63,545 nucleotides of DNA, taken from a virus. Where the stretch lies: positions 1 through 63,545 of the IMG/VR virus record IMGVR_UViG_3300022536_000073. One strand, 5' to 3'. Each line of letters starts with the position of its first letter. Position 1 is the stretch's first letter. Below the pieces are notes generated by a model. It worked only from the letters and a program-made list of their open reading frames with translations. It ran no database searches and was not told where the DNA came from. The translations under genes were made by a program, and so were the position numbers. Shown piece by piece: positions 1 to 7,924 of the stretch.

Positions 1-2
1 CC

Positions 3-1763
3 ATATCGTGGTGTTTGTACGGAAAAATCCCAAAAGAAGCTAAGATGGACGATGTGATATCTCATGGGGACAGATCCTGTGACGTCGAAGTAGTATTCGA
101 GGACGGAACTATTGTTAAGAGAACTCGAGGACCCAACACCCTAGATATTATGCAACCGACTCTGAACTACGACGATAATTTCACCAGCATTAAAGGTAAA
201 GATGCTCGCGAGACTCAGACTATAATAGAGAAGTATGTCGGAGTATCCTTTGAGACCTTTTGTCAGACTGTTTACTTCGCGCAAAACTACACTAAGAAAT
301 TCATCACCTCTAACCAAGAGGACAAAGCTAAGATCTTGTCGGAAGTCCAAGATTTAAAGATTTTCGATCGCGCTCGAAAAGAGGTAGTAACTCTACTTAA
401 AGCCAACGAAAAGCAACTCCAAGATCTTAAGCACAGTTTAGCGTTGCAAACCAAAGAACTAGAGTTAAATAAGCGAGATATAGAGGCCGAACGGACAAAG
501 TTAACTCATGCCAAAGAACAGTATGAACAAAAAATAAAAGCAGTTCAAGACCGTATTGCCGCAGAGGAAAAAGAACTAAATCCAGCTGAGGCTTCCTATG
601 AGGAACTTTTAAAAACAGTAGTCGGTTTTACACATGATCAAGAACTAGAGGAAACATTAATCGCACAACAAGATTCGTTGAGTCGGGAAGGCGCTGTACT
701 CGAAGCCCAGAAGGCTGACTACCAGACGATGCTCCAACGCAGGGAAATGAATGAACTTCACGCTAAAAGTATAGCGGGCCGATACAAGGAAGCTGAGGCG
801 AGGGCAGCAGAACTCAGTAAATCAATTCAGAATCCAACCAAGACCTGCCATTATTGTGGCTCCGAGATGAGCAATACAGACACTAGTCATGCGGAGGCTG
901 AACTACTAAAAGTGATCAATATGAAAAACGGACTTCGTGAGGAGTTGGTAAGTTTGGGGAAAGATCTCCAGACTCCTTTGCAGTCTAAAGAGAACTTGAC
1001 TCAACTATTAAAAGATAATTCTGAAAAACAAGTAGATGTTCGAAACCAATTAAACGAGATTCGAATAAAAAAAGAGAGCATGGTGAAAACAGAAGCACAT
1101 CTCCAAGCATTACGTCGAACTATAGATCTAAAAAAATCTAATCTTCAGGAACTTAAAAATGCTTTGACCATGATCCCAGCTCCCGACGTTGACGACACTA
1201 AGTTATCGGGATTAACGAGTCAGCGGAGGGTGATTAAAGATTCTATAAGGGATGTTTCCGTTCTTATAGAGGACAAAACTAATCATGAGGGTCGTCTAGA
1301 ACTATTAAAGGAAGGGTTCAAGAATATTAAATCTTACGTCTTTAATACGATCTTAAATGAGATTAATGCCCGGGTGCATGCGCACCTTTCGCACTTATTC
1401 GAAGTTCCAGTAACTGTACGGTTCAGAAACGACAACATGAAGATCGCCACCGATGTTACTTTTAATGGTGCTGAGCGAGGTCTGGGCCTTCTAAGTGGGG
1501 GGCAATTTCGCCGGGTAAGTCTGGCGGTAGATCTGGCATTGTCAGACGTCACCACGGCCCGTAAGGACGCAAAGATTGGAATGTTAATTCTAGATGAGTA
1601 TTTCAAAGATTTAAGTGAGACGAGTATGGAAAAATGCTTAACTTTGTTAGAGAGCCGGAGGCAGCCCGTATTGCTAATTGAGCATAATTCAATTTTTAAG
1701 AATATCGTCACTAATACGGTAACTGTGCGATTAGAAAACGGAGTATCGCGTGTCGAAACTTAA
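3..1763 (+). CDS. Rad50/SbcC-like (T4 gp46-like) recombination ATPase, 5' end outside window
   Basis: ABC-type SMC-like ATPase, expected to pair with an Mre11/SbcD-type nuclease in DNA end processing. The frame is already open at base 3, so the start and the Walker A loop lie upstream of the window. Visible parts are a long charged coiled coil, a zinc-hook CxxC (Cys-His-Tyr-Cys near 846-857), a second coil, an ABC signature (LSGGQFRR near 1492-1515) and Walker B with catalytic glutamate (LILDEYF near 1585-1605). The C-terminal H-loop is LLIEHN near 1672-1689. It overlaps the next gene by 14 nt. Length and motif order fit gp46/SbcC rather than a structural SMC protein. Confidence 0.9.
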   Translation: MSWCLYGKIPKEAKMDDVISHGDRSCDVEVVFEDGTIVKRTRGPNTLDIMQPTLNYDDNFTSIKGKDARETQTIIEKYVGVSFETFCQTVYFAQNYTKKFITSNQEDKAKILSEVQDLKIFDRARKEVVTLLKANEKQLQDLKHSLALQTKELELNKRDIEAERTKLTHAKEQYEQKIKAVQDRIAAEEKELNPAEASYEELLKTVVGFTHDQELEETLIAQQDSLSREGAVLEAQKADYQTMLQRREMNELHAKSIAGRYKEAEARAAELSKSIQNPTKTCHYCGSEMSNTDTSHAEAELLKVINMKNGLREELVSLGKDLQTPLQSKENLTQLLKDNSEKQVDVRNQLNEIRIKKESMVKTEAHLQALRRTIDLKKSNLQELKNALTMIPAPDVDDTKLSGLTSQRRVIKDSIRDVSVLIEDKTNHEGRLELLKEGFKNIKSYVFNTILNEINARVHAHLSHLFEVPVTVRFRNDNMKIATDVTFNGAERGLGLLSGGQFRRVSLAVDLALSDVTTARKDAKIGMLILDEYFKDLSETSMEKCLTLLESRRQPVLLIEHNSIFKNIVTNTVTVRLENGVSRVET

Positions 1764-2172
1764 AGTAGTGAGCTCTTCTAATGTGAGGGTCCTTTCGTCT
1801 AGAGCAATGGAGATTATGGAGTTAGAGGGGTTAATAAAACTAAAGGCTAATCCCACAAACCGGGATCGCATTGTTTTTGCGTATCATTTTTGTAGACTGG
1901 GAAACCCTTTAAAGGCCCAGGTACAGTTAAACCTACTTTCTGAGGACTATTTTGAAAACGAAATCTTTAGAGACCTTTGGAAAGCTATGTTAGCTTTCTC
2001 TTTCAGAACTACCTCACCACAAGCTTTTACGGGAAATATGGGCAGGGCTTTTGAATATTTCTTGATTATCAGAAAAGTGGAAAAAGTGTTTTTGGATCTC
2101 AATTTCAAACTTAAGTCGAATTTTTTGAAGTTTATTGCTGAGTTTAATAAAGATTGCTTTTTTACAGAGTAG
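1750..2172 (+). CDS. hypothetical protein, 140 aa
   Basis: Starts at a GTG inside the 3' end of the Rad50-like gene, so the two are probably translationally coupled. The protein looks soluble, helical and basic with many Phe residues in its second half, and has no recognised motif. Its position suggests a recombination or replication accessory factor, but nothing in the sequence proves that. Confidence 0.65.
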   Translation: MSKLKVVSSSNVRVLSSRAMEIMELEGLIKLKANPTNRDRIVFAYHFCRLGNPLKAQVQLNLLSEDYFENEIFRDLWKAMLAFSFRTTSPQAFTGNMGRAFEYFLIIRKVEKVFLDLNFKLKSNFLKFIAEFNKDCFFTE

Positions 2173-2183
2173 CTTTAATTAGG

Positions 2184-2189
2184 TACAAT
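2184..2189 (+). promoter_or_regulatory. possible -10 (TACAAT) 8 nt before a start codon
   Basis: TACAAT lies in the 25-nt gap after the preceding gene. The spacing to the ATG at 2198 is 8 nt and contains GAGGG, which may act as a Shine-Dalgarno. It resembles the near-leaderless starts elsewhere in the window. Confidence 0.35.
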
Positions 2190-2197
2190 AAGAGGGT

Positions 2198-2512
2198 ATG
2201 CCCCTAAAATACTTTAAAAATAAGGATACAGGTGAGATCCGAAGAAGTTTAAAAAGTCTAGACCCAGAACTCTGGGAAGAGGTTATTTGCGCCCCTAACC
2301 AAAAATTCATGGTTTCTGCAAACAAGGCTACCGGAAAGTCTAAACTAAAAGATGCTACCAAAGTCTTAACTGAACGAGCCCGGAACCACTCCAGAGAACA
2401 CGATCTGGATGAGGTTATCCAACTTAACCGGGCTAACGGTCTAAAAGCGCAAGTTAAGCAATCTTTTCTAAATGAAAAAGGGGAACGAAGAAAAAAGGTG
2501 GACGATATCTAA
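2198..2512 (+). CDS. hypothetical basic protein, 104 aa
   Basis: Small, Lys/Arg-rich and without cysteines or membrane segments. The N-terminus (KYFKNKDTGEIRRSLK) looks like a small beta-hairpin module. The stop overlaps the next start as TAATG, so it is coupled to the phosphoesterase. No function assigned. Confidence 0.6.
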   Translation: MPLKYFKNKDTGEIRRSLKSLDPELWEEVICAPNQKFMVSANKATGKSKLKDATKVLTERARNHSREHDLDEVIQLNRANGLKAQVKQSFLNEKGERRKKVDDI

Positions 2513-3144
2513 TGAAACGACGTCCAATTTTTTTCACTAGCGATCTACACATAGGGCACAAGACCGTACTGAACCCCACTTTCGATAATCGACCTTTTAC
2601 TGATCTAGACCACATGCACAGGGTCTTAGTTAATAACTTTAACGCAACGGTCCCGGAAGACGGAATAACCTATTTTTTAGGGGATGTAGGTCTTTGTAAA
2701 AAAGCCACGGTAAAGGACATAGTGAAGTCTTTGAACGGGACAAAGATATTGGTAACGGGTAACCATGATAGAGGGGCTAACTCCATGTTGGACGTTGGCT
2801 TCGATTTGGTAACTCATGGGGTTAAGTTGGTGATTGCCAATCGAATAGTCACTCTCTCACACTGCCCTCTTCAAGGGGTCTGGCGGGAAGATACTAGAGG
2901 GATGCTGGGGACTGATGGGACAGAAAACTGGCACGGGGAAAAACGCCACAAAAGATTCAGCTTCTCAGATGAGGGCCAGTTCCACCTCCACGGCCACATC
3001 CACTCCCCCAATCGAGGCAAGTCACAAAAAACTCTCGGAAAACAGTATGACGTGGGGGTAACTGCAAATAATTATAGGCCCGTATCAATCTCCCAAATCG
3101 AGGCTTGGATTTCCGCATATGAAAAAAACTCTACTAAGCCTTGA
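2512..3144 (+). CDS. calcineurin-like metallophosphoesterase
   Basis: Metallophosphatase of the YfcE/MPE type. The metal-ligand motifs run in the family order: SDLHIGH near the N-terminus, GDVG, GNHD, a later histidine (SHCPL) and HGHIH near the C-terminus. At 210 aa it is a single-domain enzyme that could act on a phosphodiester or phosphomonoester; the substrate cannot be read. It is unlike Mre11, being too short and lacking a capping domain, though it sits near the Rad50-like gene. It overlaps the RuvC-like gene by 26 nt. A second, unrelated phosphoesterase is at 60009-60761. Confidence 0.88.
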   Translation: MKRRPIFFTSDLHIGHKTVLNPTFDNRPFTDLDHMHRVLVNNFNATVPEDGITYFLGDVGLCKKATVKDIVKSLNGTKILVTGNHDRGANSMLDVGFDLVTHGVKLVIANRIVTLSHCPLQGVWREDTRGMLGTDGTENWHGEKRHKRFSFSDEGQFHLHGHIHSPNRGKSQKTLGKQYDVGVTANNYRPVSISQIEAWISAYEKNSTKP

Positions 3145-3727
3145 TATGAGCACGACCTGTACGGGTTGGGCTCTTTTCGACATAGAGTCAAAAGAACTCC
3201 TTGCTTATGATAAACTTAAACCTTCCGTAAAAGGGGGGTCAAAGATGACATACCCCCGAGCACAGCTAGAACGCATGAAAAGTATTGCCGAGCAGATCTT
3301 GGGCTTAGTAGAGTCCTACAAGCCCCACGGCATTGTGATAGAAGAGATTACGGGCTCTAAACAACGATTGGGACAAAAAACTCTCGACGGCCTTCACTTC
3401 ATTGTGGCCTATTATTTGCAAGAATATTTAGATATAGTGTCCTATTATGACGTCACGGGACTCAATGGTTGGAGAACCCATTTAAATCTGAGACTTAGTG
3501 ATGCGGATAAAGCCTCAAATAAAGAGAGTAAAAAACTTAACAAAAAGCTGCCTCCTAGACAAAAACTACCCATCATAGGTCCGAAACACTTAGCATGCAG
3601 GCACGCAAACAGACGTTTTGGCATGAATCTTGATGTAGAGGTCACAAAAACAGATGCCGATATAGCTGACGCTCTTTGCCTGGGGGACGCTTTTTTGAAA
3701 TTTAGGTTTACAGAGTTAATATTCTAA
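3119..3727 (+). CDS. RuvC-like Holliday junction resolvase
   Basis: RNase H-fold resolvase. Asp9 lies in LLSLDMSTTCTGWALF, a central acidic pair Glu75-Glu76 follows IVIEE, and a C-terminal acidic cluster TDADIADAL contains Asp181 and Asp184. This is the standard RuvC arrangement. At 202 aa it fits phage and bacterial RuvC, with an insertion of Lys-rich residues around 130-150. In this phage it would resolve branched DNA before packaging, which suits its place beside the Rad50-like gene and upstream of the terminase. Confidence 0.82.
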   Translation: MKKTLLSLDMSTTCTGWALFDIESKELLAYDKLKPSVKGGSKMTYPRAQLERMKSIAEQILGLVESYKPHGIVIEEITGSKQRLGQKTLDGLHFIVAYYLQEYLDIVSYYDVTGLNGWRTHLNLRLSDADKASNKESKKLNKKLPPRQKLPIIGPKHLACRHANRRFGMNLDVEVTKTDADIADALCLGDAFLKFRFTELIF

Positions 3728-3742
3728 CGTAGGATTTATATT

Positions 3743-4150
3743 ATGGACGATAAGACATCAATGCAAGCTCAGGGTCTAAAGTGGCTGTACGAAATGCAGC
3801 TAGTAGGGGACACTCAGCTGATAAATAACTTAAAGTTAAATATTTTAAGTATCTCTAAAAATATCAAAGAGATAGAAATCCTAACGTCGTCTTCCCATAA
3901 AGCTATGTTGGTGTATCTAGAATTATCCTTTTTGGGAAAGCTTTTTTACAAAAAACGCTTAACAATCGAGGTCTTAGATCTCTTAAAAAATTCTTTATCA
4001 CAGTACCGATTTAGGGTTACTTGTGATAAGCTAGTATTTAACCAGGCTGTTAGTAACGTAAAGAGAGCTTTATCTAATCTACCTAGCGGAGGGGAAAATG
4101 AAAACACTACTGACGATCCTAGCGATCTTCCCGACAACAGTTCTAGCTAA
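3743..4150 (+). CDS. hypothetical protein, 135 aa
   Basis: Helical N-terminal two-thirds followed by an Asp/Ser/Pro-rich acidic tail. AGGA about 8 nt upstream serves as ribosome binding site. Its 3' end overlaps the transglycosylase gene by 53 nt. No motif recognised. Confidence 0.6.
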   Translation: MDDKTSMQAQGLKWLYEMQLVGDTQLINNLKLNILSISKNIKEIEILTSSSHKAMLVYLELSFLGKLFYKKRLTIEVLDLLKNSLSQYRFRVTCDKLVFNQAVSNVKRALSNLPSGGENENTTDDPSDLPDNSSS

Positions 4151-4709
4151 ACCACAAACCACAATAAGTTGCGAAAAACATCCGATCTTCTGTGATATTT
4201 TGACAGTAAAACCATCCATAAACCGAAGTTATGCGATGGAACTTTCTAACTATATTAATAAGTGGTCCTCTTATTACGGTACCAATCCCAAACACTCCGT
4301 GGCTATTGCTATGCAAGAGTCAAGTCTTATTAACCAAGACCGCAAAGGGACCGTTATCACAAAAGAGGGGAAAAAGGTTAGAGGGGTGACGGATGTCGGG
4401 GTTTTTCAAATTCACATAGAAACCATAGCTAATATGAATGAGCGTCTTAATTGGGAGATTGATTTCCAGAGACTGCGGTCTGATATCGAATATCAAACCC
4501 AAATCCACACAAGAGTGCTTCGGCGGAAAATTAAGATCTGCAGTTCTGCGAAATACAAAAAGAAGTTAAAAGTTAAGTCAGGGCGGGAATGGGCGTGTTA
4601 TCACTCTTTCACTCCCAAAAAGCGGGCAATCTATTTCAAGGATGTTAGTGAGCACTTGAATAAGATCTCGAACCCGATTCTGTTCGCGAGAGCCCCCAAC
4701 TCTCTATAG
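4098..4709 (+). CDS. secreted lytic transglycosylase (SLT-type), candidate endolysin
   Basis: Peptidoglycan lytic transglycosylase directed to the periplasm. A signal peptide (MKTLLTILAIFPTTVLA then KPQ) is followed by an SLT-like core with the catalytic glutamate in IAMQESSL (Glu74) and the downstream GVFQIH motif. The paired cysteines Cys25/Cys32 could form a disulphide in the periplasm. A cleavable signal suggests Sec-dependent release rather than classical holin-gated lysis. A virion-associated or entry role is the alternative. AGCGGAGGGG just before ATG is a strong ribosome binding site. Confidence 0.82.
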   Translation: MKTLLTILAIFPTTVLAKPQTTISCEKHPIFCDILTVKPSINRSYAMELSNYINKWSSYYGTNPKHSVAIAMQESSLINQDRKGTVITKEGKKVRGVTDVGVFQIHIETIANMNERLNWEIDFQRLRSDIEYQTQIHTRVLRRKIKICSSAKYKKKLKVKSGREWACYHSFTPKKRAIYFKDVSEHLNKISNPILFARAPNSL

Positions 4710-4730
4710 ACCCTCGATTCCCCTTATTTT

Positions 4731-4739
4731 TGGTATAAT
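4731..4739 (+). promoter_or_regulatory. extended -10 promoter (TGGTATAAT) for packaging operon
   Basis: T-rich tract followed by TGG and TATAAT, with no TTGACA-like element 16-18 nt upstream. It precedes the terminase small subunit and belongs to the repeated TTTTGRTATAATT class in this window. Confidence 0.75.
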
Positions 4740-4743
4740 TTAC

Positions 4744-4762
4744 CTAGAATAGGAGGTTCTAG
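4744..4762 (+). promoter_or_regulatory. hairpin presenting the terS Shine-Dalgarno in its loop
   Basis: Perfect 6-bp arms CTAGAA and TTCTAG enclose a 7-nt loop, TAGGAGG, that is itself the Shine-Dalgarno. The last base of the right arm is the first base of the GTG start codon. Folding could expose or restrict ribosome access to terS. Confidence 0.5.
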
Positions 4763-5382
4763 TGTCAGAAGATCGGGATAGCGATAAAAAATACTACTTA
4801 GTCCCCCAAAAAGAGTCCGGAAAAGCTAGACATCCCGTTTCTGTGGATGTCGTGAAAAGTGCCTTTATTGCGGAAGGCCTGACCGTTGAAGAAATCTCTA
4901 GCCGATATTTCCTCTCCCAAGAAATTGTTCAAAAGGTAGTAGCAGACCATAAGCTGCAAGAACTCCGGAATGCTTATATAAGACAAGGCATCGCCAAAAT
5001 ACAAAACGTGCAGTTGGGGCAAGCCCAAGAGTTACTAGACGTAGAGCTTGGATTCAAAAAGATGCGGTTAGTTCAACTACAGTCCAAGCTACAGGACTAT
5101 ATGGCCTACTACGCTCGTCATAACGATTTTTATAAAAGACATCCGGTAACTGGAGATATCCTAAAGGATACTGATGGGATACCCATGCAGCTGAACATCC
5201 CAAATGTTGCGAGAGAGATTAACCAACTCAAGGAAAGTGTAACCCTCTCCGAAGGTCTCAAAAAATTGATGTCAGACCTGGACTCACTCATAAACAGTAA
5301 GCCAGAACCTGAATCGATTGATGGCGACGGGGACGTAATCGACATGGAAGAAGTCGATAAGTATTTTCGAAAGAAAGTTTAA
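4762..5382 (+). CDS. terS: terminase small subunit (probable)
   Basis: DNA-recognition subunit of the packaging motor. A predicted helix-turn-helix lies in LTVEEISSRYFLSQEIVQKV (about residues 40-60), followed by long helices suited to ring oligomerisation and an acidic C-terminal tail. It is separated from the large subunit only by an inserted HNH gene. The start is GTG with AGGAGG 5 nt upstream. The call rests on the HTH, size and position rather than on a diagnostic signature. Confidence 0.72.
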   Translation: MSEDRDSDKKYYLVPQKESGKARHPVSVDVVKSAFIAEGLTVEEISSRYFLSQEIVQKVVADHKLQELRNAYIRQGIAKIQNVQLGQAQELLDVELGFKKMRLVQLQSKLQDYMAYYARHNDFYKRHPVTGDILKDTDGIPMQLNIPNVAREINQLKESVTLSEGLKKLMSDLDSLINSKPEPESIDGDGDVIDMEEVDKYFRKKV

Positions 5383-6041
5383 TGGATTACCGACAACACT
5401 ATAACAACCTGATAGAAAAAAGAAAAATAAGTATCCCAGAGGGTTATGGGGAGGTGCATCATATCGTACCTAAATGTATGGGAGGCTCAAATAAAAAATC
5501 TAATTTAATAAAACTAACCCCTCGAGAACATTTTTTCGCCCATTTGCTATTAGCGAAAGTTTATAAGGGAAAGCTTTGGGCAGCCGTTAACAGAATGATG
5601 AACTCTAATGTTCACAATAGTAGGGAATATGCCTGGGCTAGAAAAAACTTTTCTAAAAGTATTCAAGGCCCTGGAAATGGGCGGTATGGGAAGTTAGTGA
5701 CTGAAGAGACTAGACAAAAAATTTCTAAAAAAAATAAAGGAAAACCTTGTCCAAAACACGTAAAAGAAATAGCGTCCAAGACCCACCTAGGGAGAAAACA
5801 ACCTTATAAAGAGCGGTCTAATAAAGCGAGGGCAAGAGGTGGTCGACCCTTCAAAGTGTACAGAGCAACCGTTGTGGGAAGTAACCCAAGATGGCAGAGA
5901 GTCTATAAAGAAGAATTAGTAGGAATTTGGGAGATCCAAAGAGAGTGTTCTAAGGACCTAGGCATTCCCCACCAACCTATCAATAAATGTCTTAGAGGGA
6001 TAGGGAAACACGTTAAAGGGTTTGTTTTCGAATGGATATAG
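5382..6041 (+). CDS. free-standing HNH homing endonuclease
   Basis: HNH nuclease with an EVHHIVPKCMGG motif (His26-His27), NLIKLTPREHFFAH completing the HNH fold, and a NUMOD3-type DNA-binding segment (residues 108-145) followed by a modular C-terminus ending in KGFVFEW. It sits precisely between the terminase subunits, overlapping terS by 1 nt (TAATG) and terL by 10 nt, so it intrudes without breaking either gene. Homing enzymes in terminase loci normally cut the intron-less or gene-less allele of a co-infecting relative. Confidence 0.9.
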   Translation: MDYRQHYNNLIEKRKISIPEGYGEVHHIVPKCMGGSNKKSNLIKLTPREHFFAHLLLAKVYKGKLWAAVNRMMNSNVHNSREYAWARKNFSKSIQGPGNGRYGKLVTEETRQKISKKNKGKPCPKHVKEIASKTHLGRKQPYKERSNKARARGGRPFKVYRATVVGSNPRWQRVYKEELVGIWEIQRECSKDLGIPHQPINKCLRGIGKHVKGFVFEWI

Positions 6042-7867
6042 GGAAGTTACCAGATAAACAGTTTGCGGCTTTGTATAGTAAAATTATACAAAAGATTAAG
6101 GCAGACCCTATAGAAAATTTCGTGAAGGCCGGGGGTTTTATCGACCTAGAACCCACTGCCGCTCAAGAGGTGATCCTTAAAGTAGTCTTTCAAAAAAAGC
6201 TAGATCCTATAACAAAAAAACAAGTCCGAATTGAATCAGAGACAGAGGATGGGAGTTTTTTACTTCTAGATACCCTAATGACTGAGGTCGAGCTTTACGA
6301 GTTCATGACCGAGAAGGCGTACGACCCTAAAAAAATCGAAGAAGTCAAGGTTAATAAAATCAACTTAATCTGTGGTCGACGTTCTGGTAAAACACTTTTA
6401 TCCGCTATTATTGCTATCTATTGTTCGATTTCCAATAACTGGAAGCCTTTTTTGAAAAAGACACCATTTGCGACAGTTCTAGTGATGTCACACTCTCGAG
6501 AGTTTTCTGATGAGATTTTAGATGTTATCAAAAGTTTAGTAGAAAACTCCCCCATCCTAACGAGGTTGATTAATAAGAAAGCGAAGCAAACATCATCAAC
6601 TTTTAATCTAAGAGTTCCTTGGATAGAAAAAAATAAAATTATTTATTCCAGAGTTCAGATTAAGGTCGGAGCGGCCTCAAGTAAGACAACTCGGGGTGTT
6701 GCGGCATGTACGGTCCTGTTGGATGAGATCGCATATTTTAACTTAGATGAAAATATGAAAGAAACTGACGTCAAAATTCTAAAAGCTGTTAGACCCGCCC
6801 TAAAACAGTTCGGTTCCTTGGCGATGTTGATTAAACTCTCTTCCCCCGGCATTAAGCAGGGGGTTTTGTATAGCGAATATGAGATGAACAAAAAGGGAAC
6901 TCTCCCACAATCCTACGCTGTGTTTAAGGCCCCAAGCTGGATGATGAATAATATCCTACCTAAAGAAGAGTTTTATGAAGAGGAGAAACTCGATCCAGAC
7001 GGGTTCGATACTGAGTACCGTTCAAATTTCGCGGACTCCTTAAGTAACTTCATCATGCCTCAGTACATCGATTTAGCTAAGCAAAATGGGCTAAAATTCC
7101 TACCCCCCAAAGACGAGGAAAAAGACATTAAATACTTCGCATCCATCGATGCGGCGTTTAAAAAGGATAAGTTCACTTTCAGTCTCGTGTCGGTATCGGA
7201 AAACCGAGTCACTCAACACGTGATTATGGGTTGGGAGGGTAGCAGAAAACAGCCCGTAAAAGCACATACTGTGGCCCAATGGGTTAGAAACGTTATTAGA
7301 ACCTTTCCTGTAGACTATGTAGCTGCCGACCAGTTCGCCTTCCAACCCCTAAAAGAGATTTTTGATCAATATGGAGTAACTCTTAGGGAGTATACTTTTA
7401 GCGCCAAATTCAAGAAACAAATTTACTTTAACTTGAAAAAGTTAATCCATTCCCAACAACTCGACCTCTTAGACCACGAATTGCAGGCGAAAGAGCTCAA
7501 AGAGTTAATCGTAGAGCAGTCTGCAACGGGTAATATCAAGATCGGACATCCTGCAGCAGGCTCAGACGACTTCGCGGATTCCTTGGCGGTTTCGACCTTC
7601 CTTGCTACGGAGGGGCAATCTAAAGGGAAATTCGAGTTTGAAGCACTGGGTGGAGGCAAAGACTACGGAATTCAGACAGACGCTAACGGGGTTGCGTTTA
7701 AGGCCCCCTCGGCTGATATGTTGGTCTCTTCGGGACATTTGGCAGAGAATATCATGGATAACTCCGCTCTTTACGGTAAGGACCCTGTAGACGGTAAACT
7801 GAAGCGTCGGGAGGACTTTATTGGGGGAGACGACGATGACGACAGTGCTCATTTTAGTTTCGGCTAG
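6032..7867 (+). CDS. terL: terminase large subunit (ATPase-nuclease)
   Basis: Packaging motor. Walker A is CGRRSGKT (114-121), with Walker B and catalytic acid LLDE (229-232). The C-terminal RNase H-like nuclease has Asp373 (SIDAAF), Asp433 (AADQF) and an acidic group near 512-516 (SDDFAD). At 611 aa it is full length. The acidic Gly/Asp C-terminus may dock on the portal. Upstream AAAGGG at moderate spacing supports ATG 6032, which lies within the end of the HNH gene. Confidence 0.95.
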   Translation: MDIGKLPDKQFAALYSKIIQKIKADPIENFVKAGGFIDLEPTAAQEVILKVVFQKKLDPITKKQVRIESETEDGSFLLLDTLMTEVELYEFMTEKAYDPKKIEEVKVNKINLICGRRSGKTLLSAIIAIYCSISNNWKPFLKKTPFATVLVMSHSREFSDEILDVIKSLVENSPILTRLINKKAKQTSSTFNLRVPWIEKNKIIYSRVQIKVGAASSKTTRGVAACTVLLDEIAYFNLDENMKETDVKILKAVRPALKQFGSLAMLIKLSSPGIKQGVLYSEYEMNKKGTLPQSYAVFKAPSWMMNNILPKEEFYEEEKLDPDGFDTEYRSNFADSLSNFIMPQYIDLAKQNGLKFLPPKDEEKDIKYFASIDAAFKKDKFTFSLVSVSENRVTQHVIMGWEGSRKQPVKAHTVAQWVRNVIRTFPVDYVAADQFAFQPLKEIFDQYGVTLREYTFSAKFKKQIYFNLKKLIHSQQLDLLDHELQAKELKELIVEQSATGNIKIGHPAAGSDDFADSLAVSTFLATEGQSKGKFEFEALGGGKDYGIQTDANGVAFKAPSADMLVSSGHLAENIMDNSALYGKDPVDGKLKRREDFIGGDDDDDSAHFSFG

Positions 7868-7876
7868 GTCTTTTTT

Positions 7877-7884
7877 GATATAAT
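7877..7884 (+). promoter_or_regulatory. extended -10 promoter (TGATATAAT) before portal
   Basis: TTTTTTGATATAATTT immediately after the terL stop. It gives a short leader with an AGGA ribosome binding site before the portal ATG. Confidence 0.75.
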
Positions 7885-7924
7885 TTAAAAAGTATAGTCC
7901 CATAGTTATAGGAAAATTAATATA

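Noticed and set aside
2512-3144. Naming the phosphoesterase as the Mre11 partner of the Rad50-like gene
   Set aside because: It is much shorter than Mre11/SbcD and lacks the capping domain; position alone is not sufficient.
7562-7903. 113-aa minus-strand ORF inside terL
   Set aside because: Shadow of the terL frame; no ribosome site or motif.
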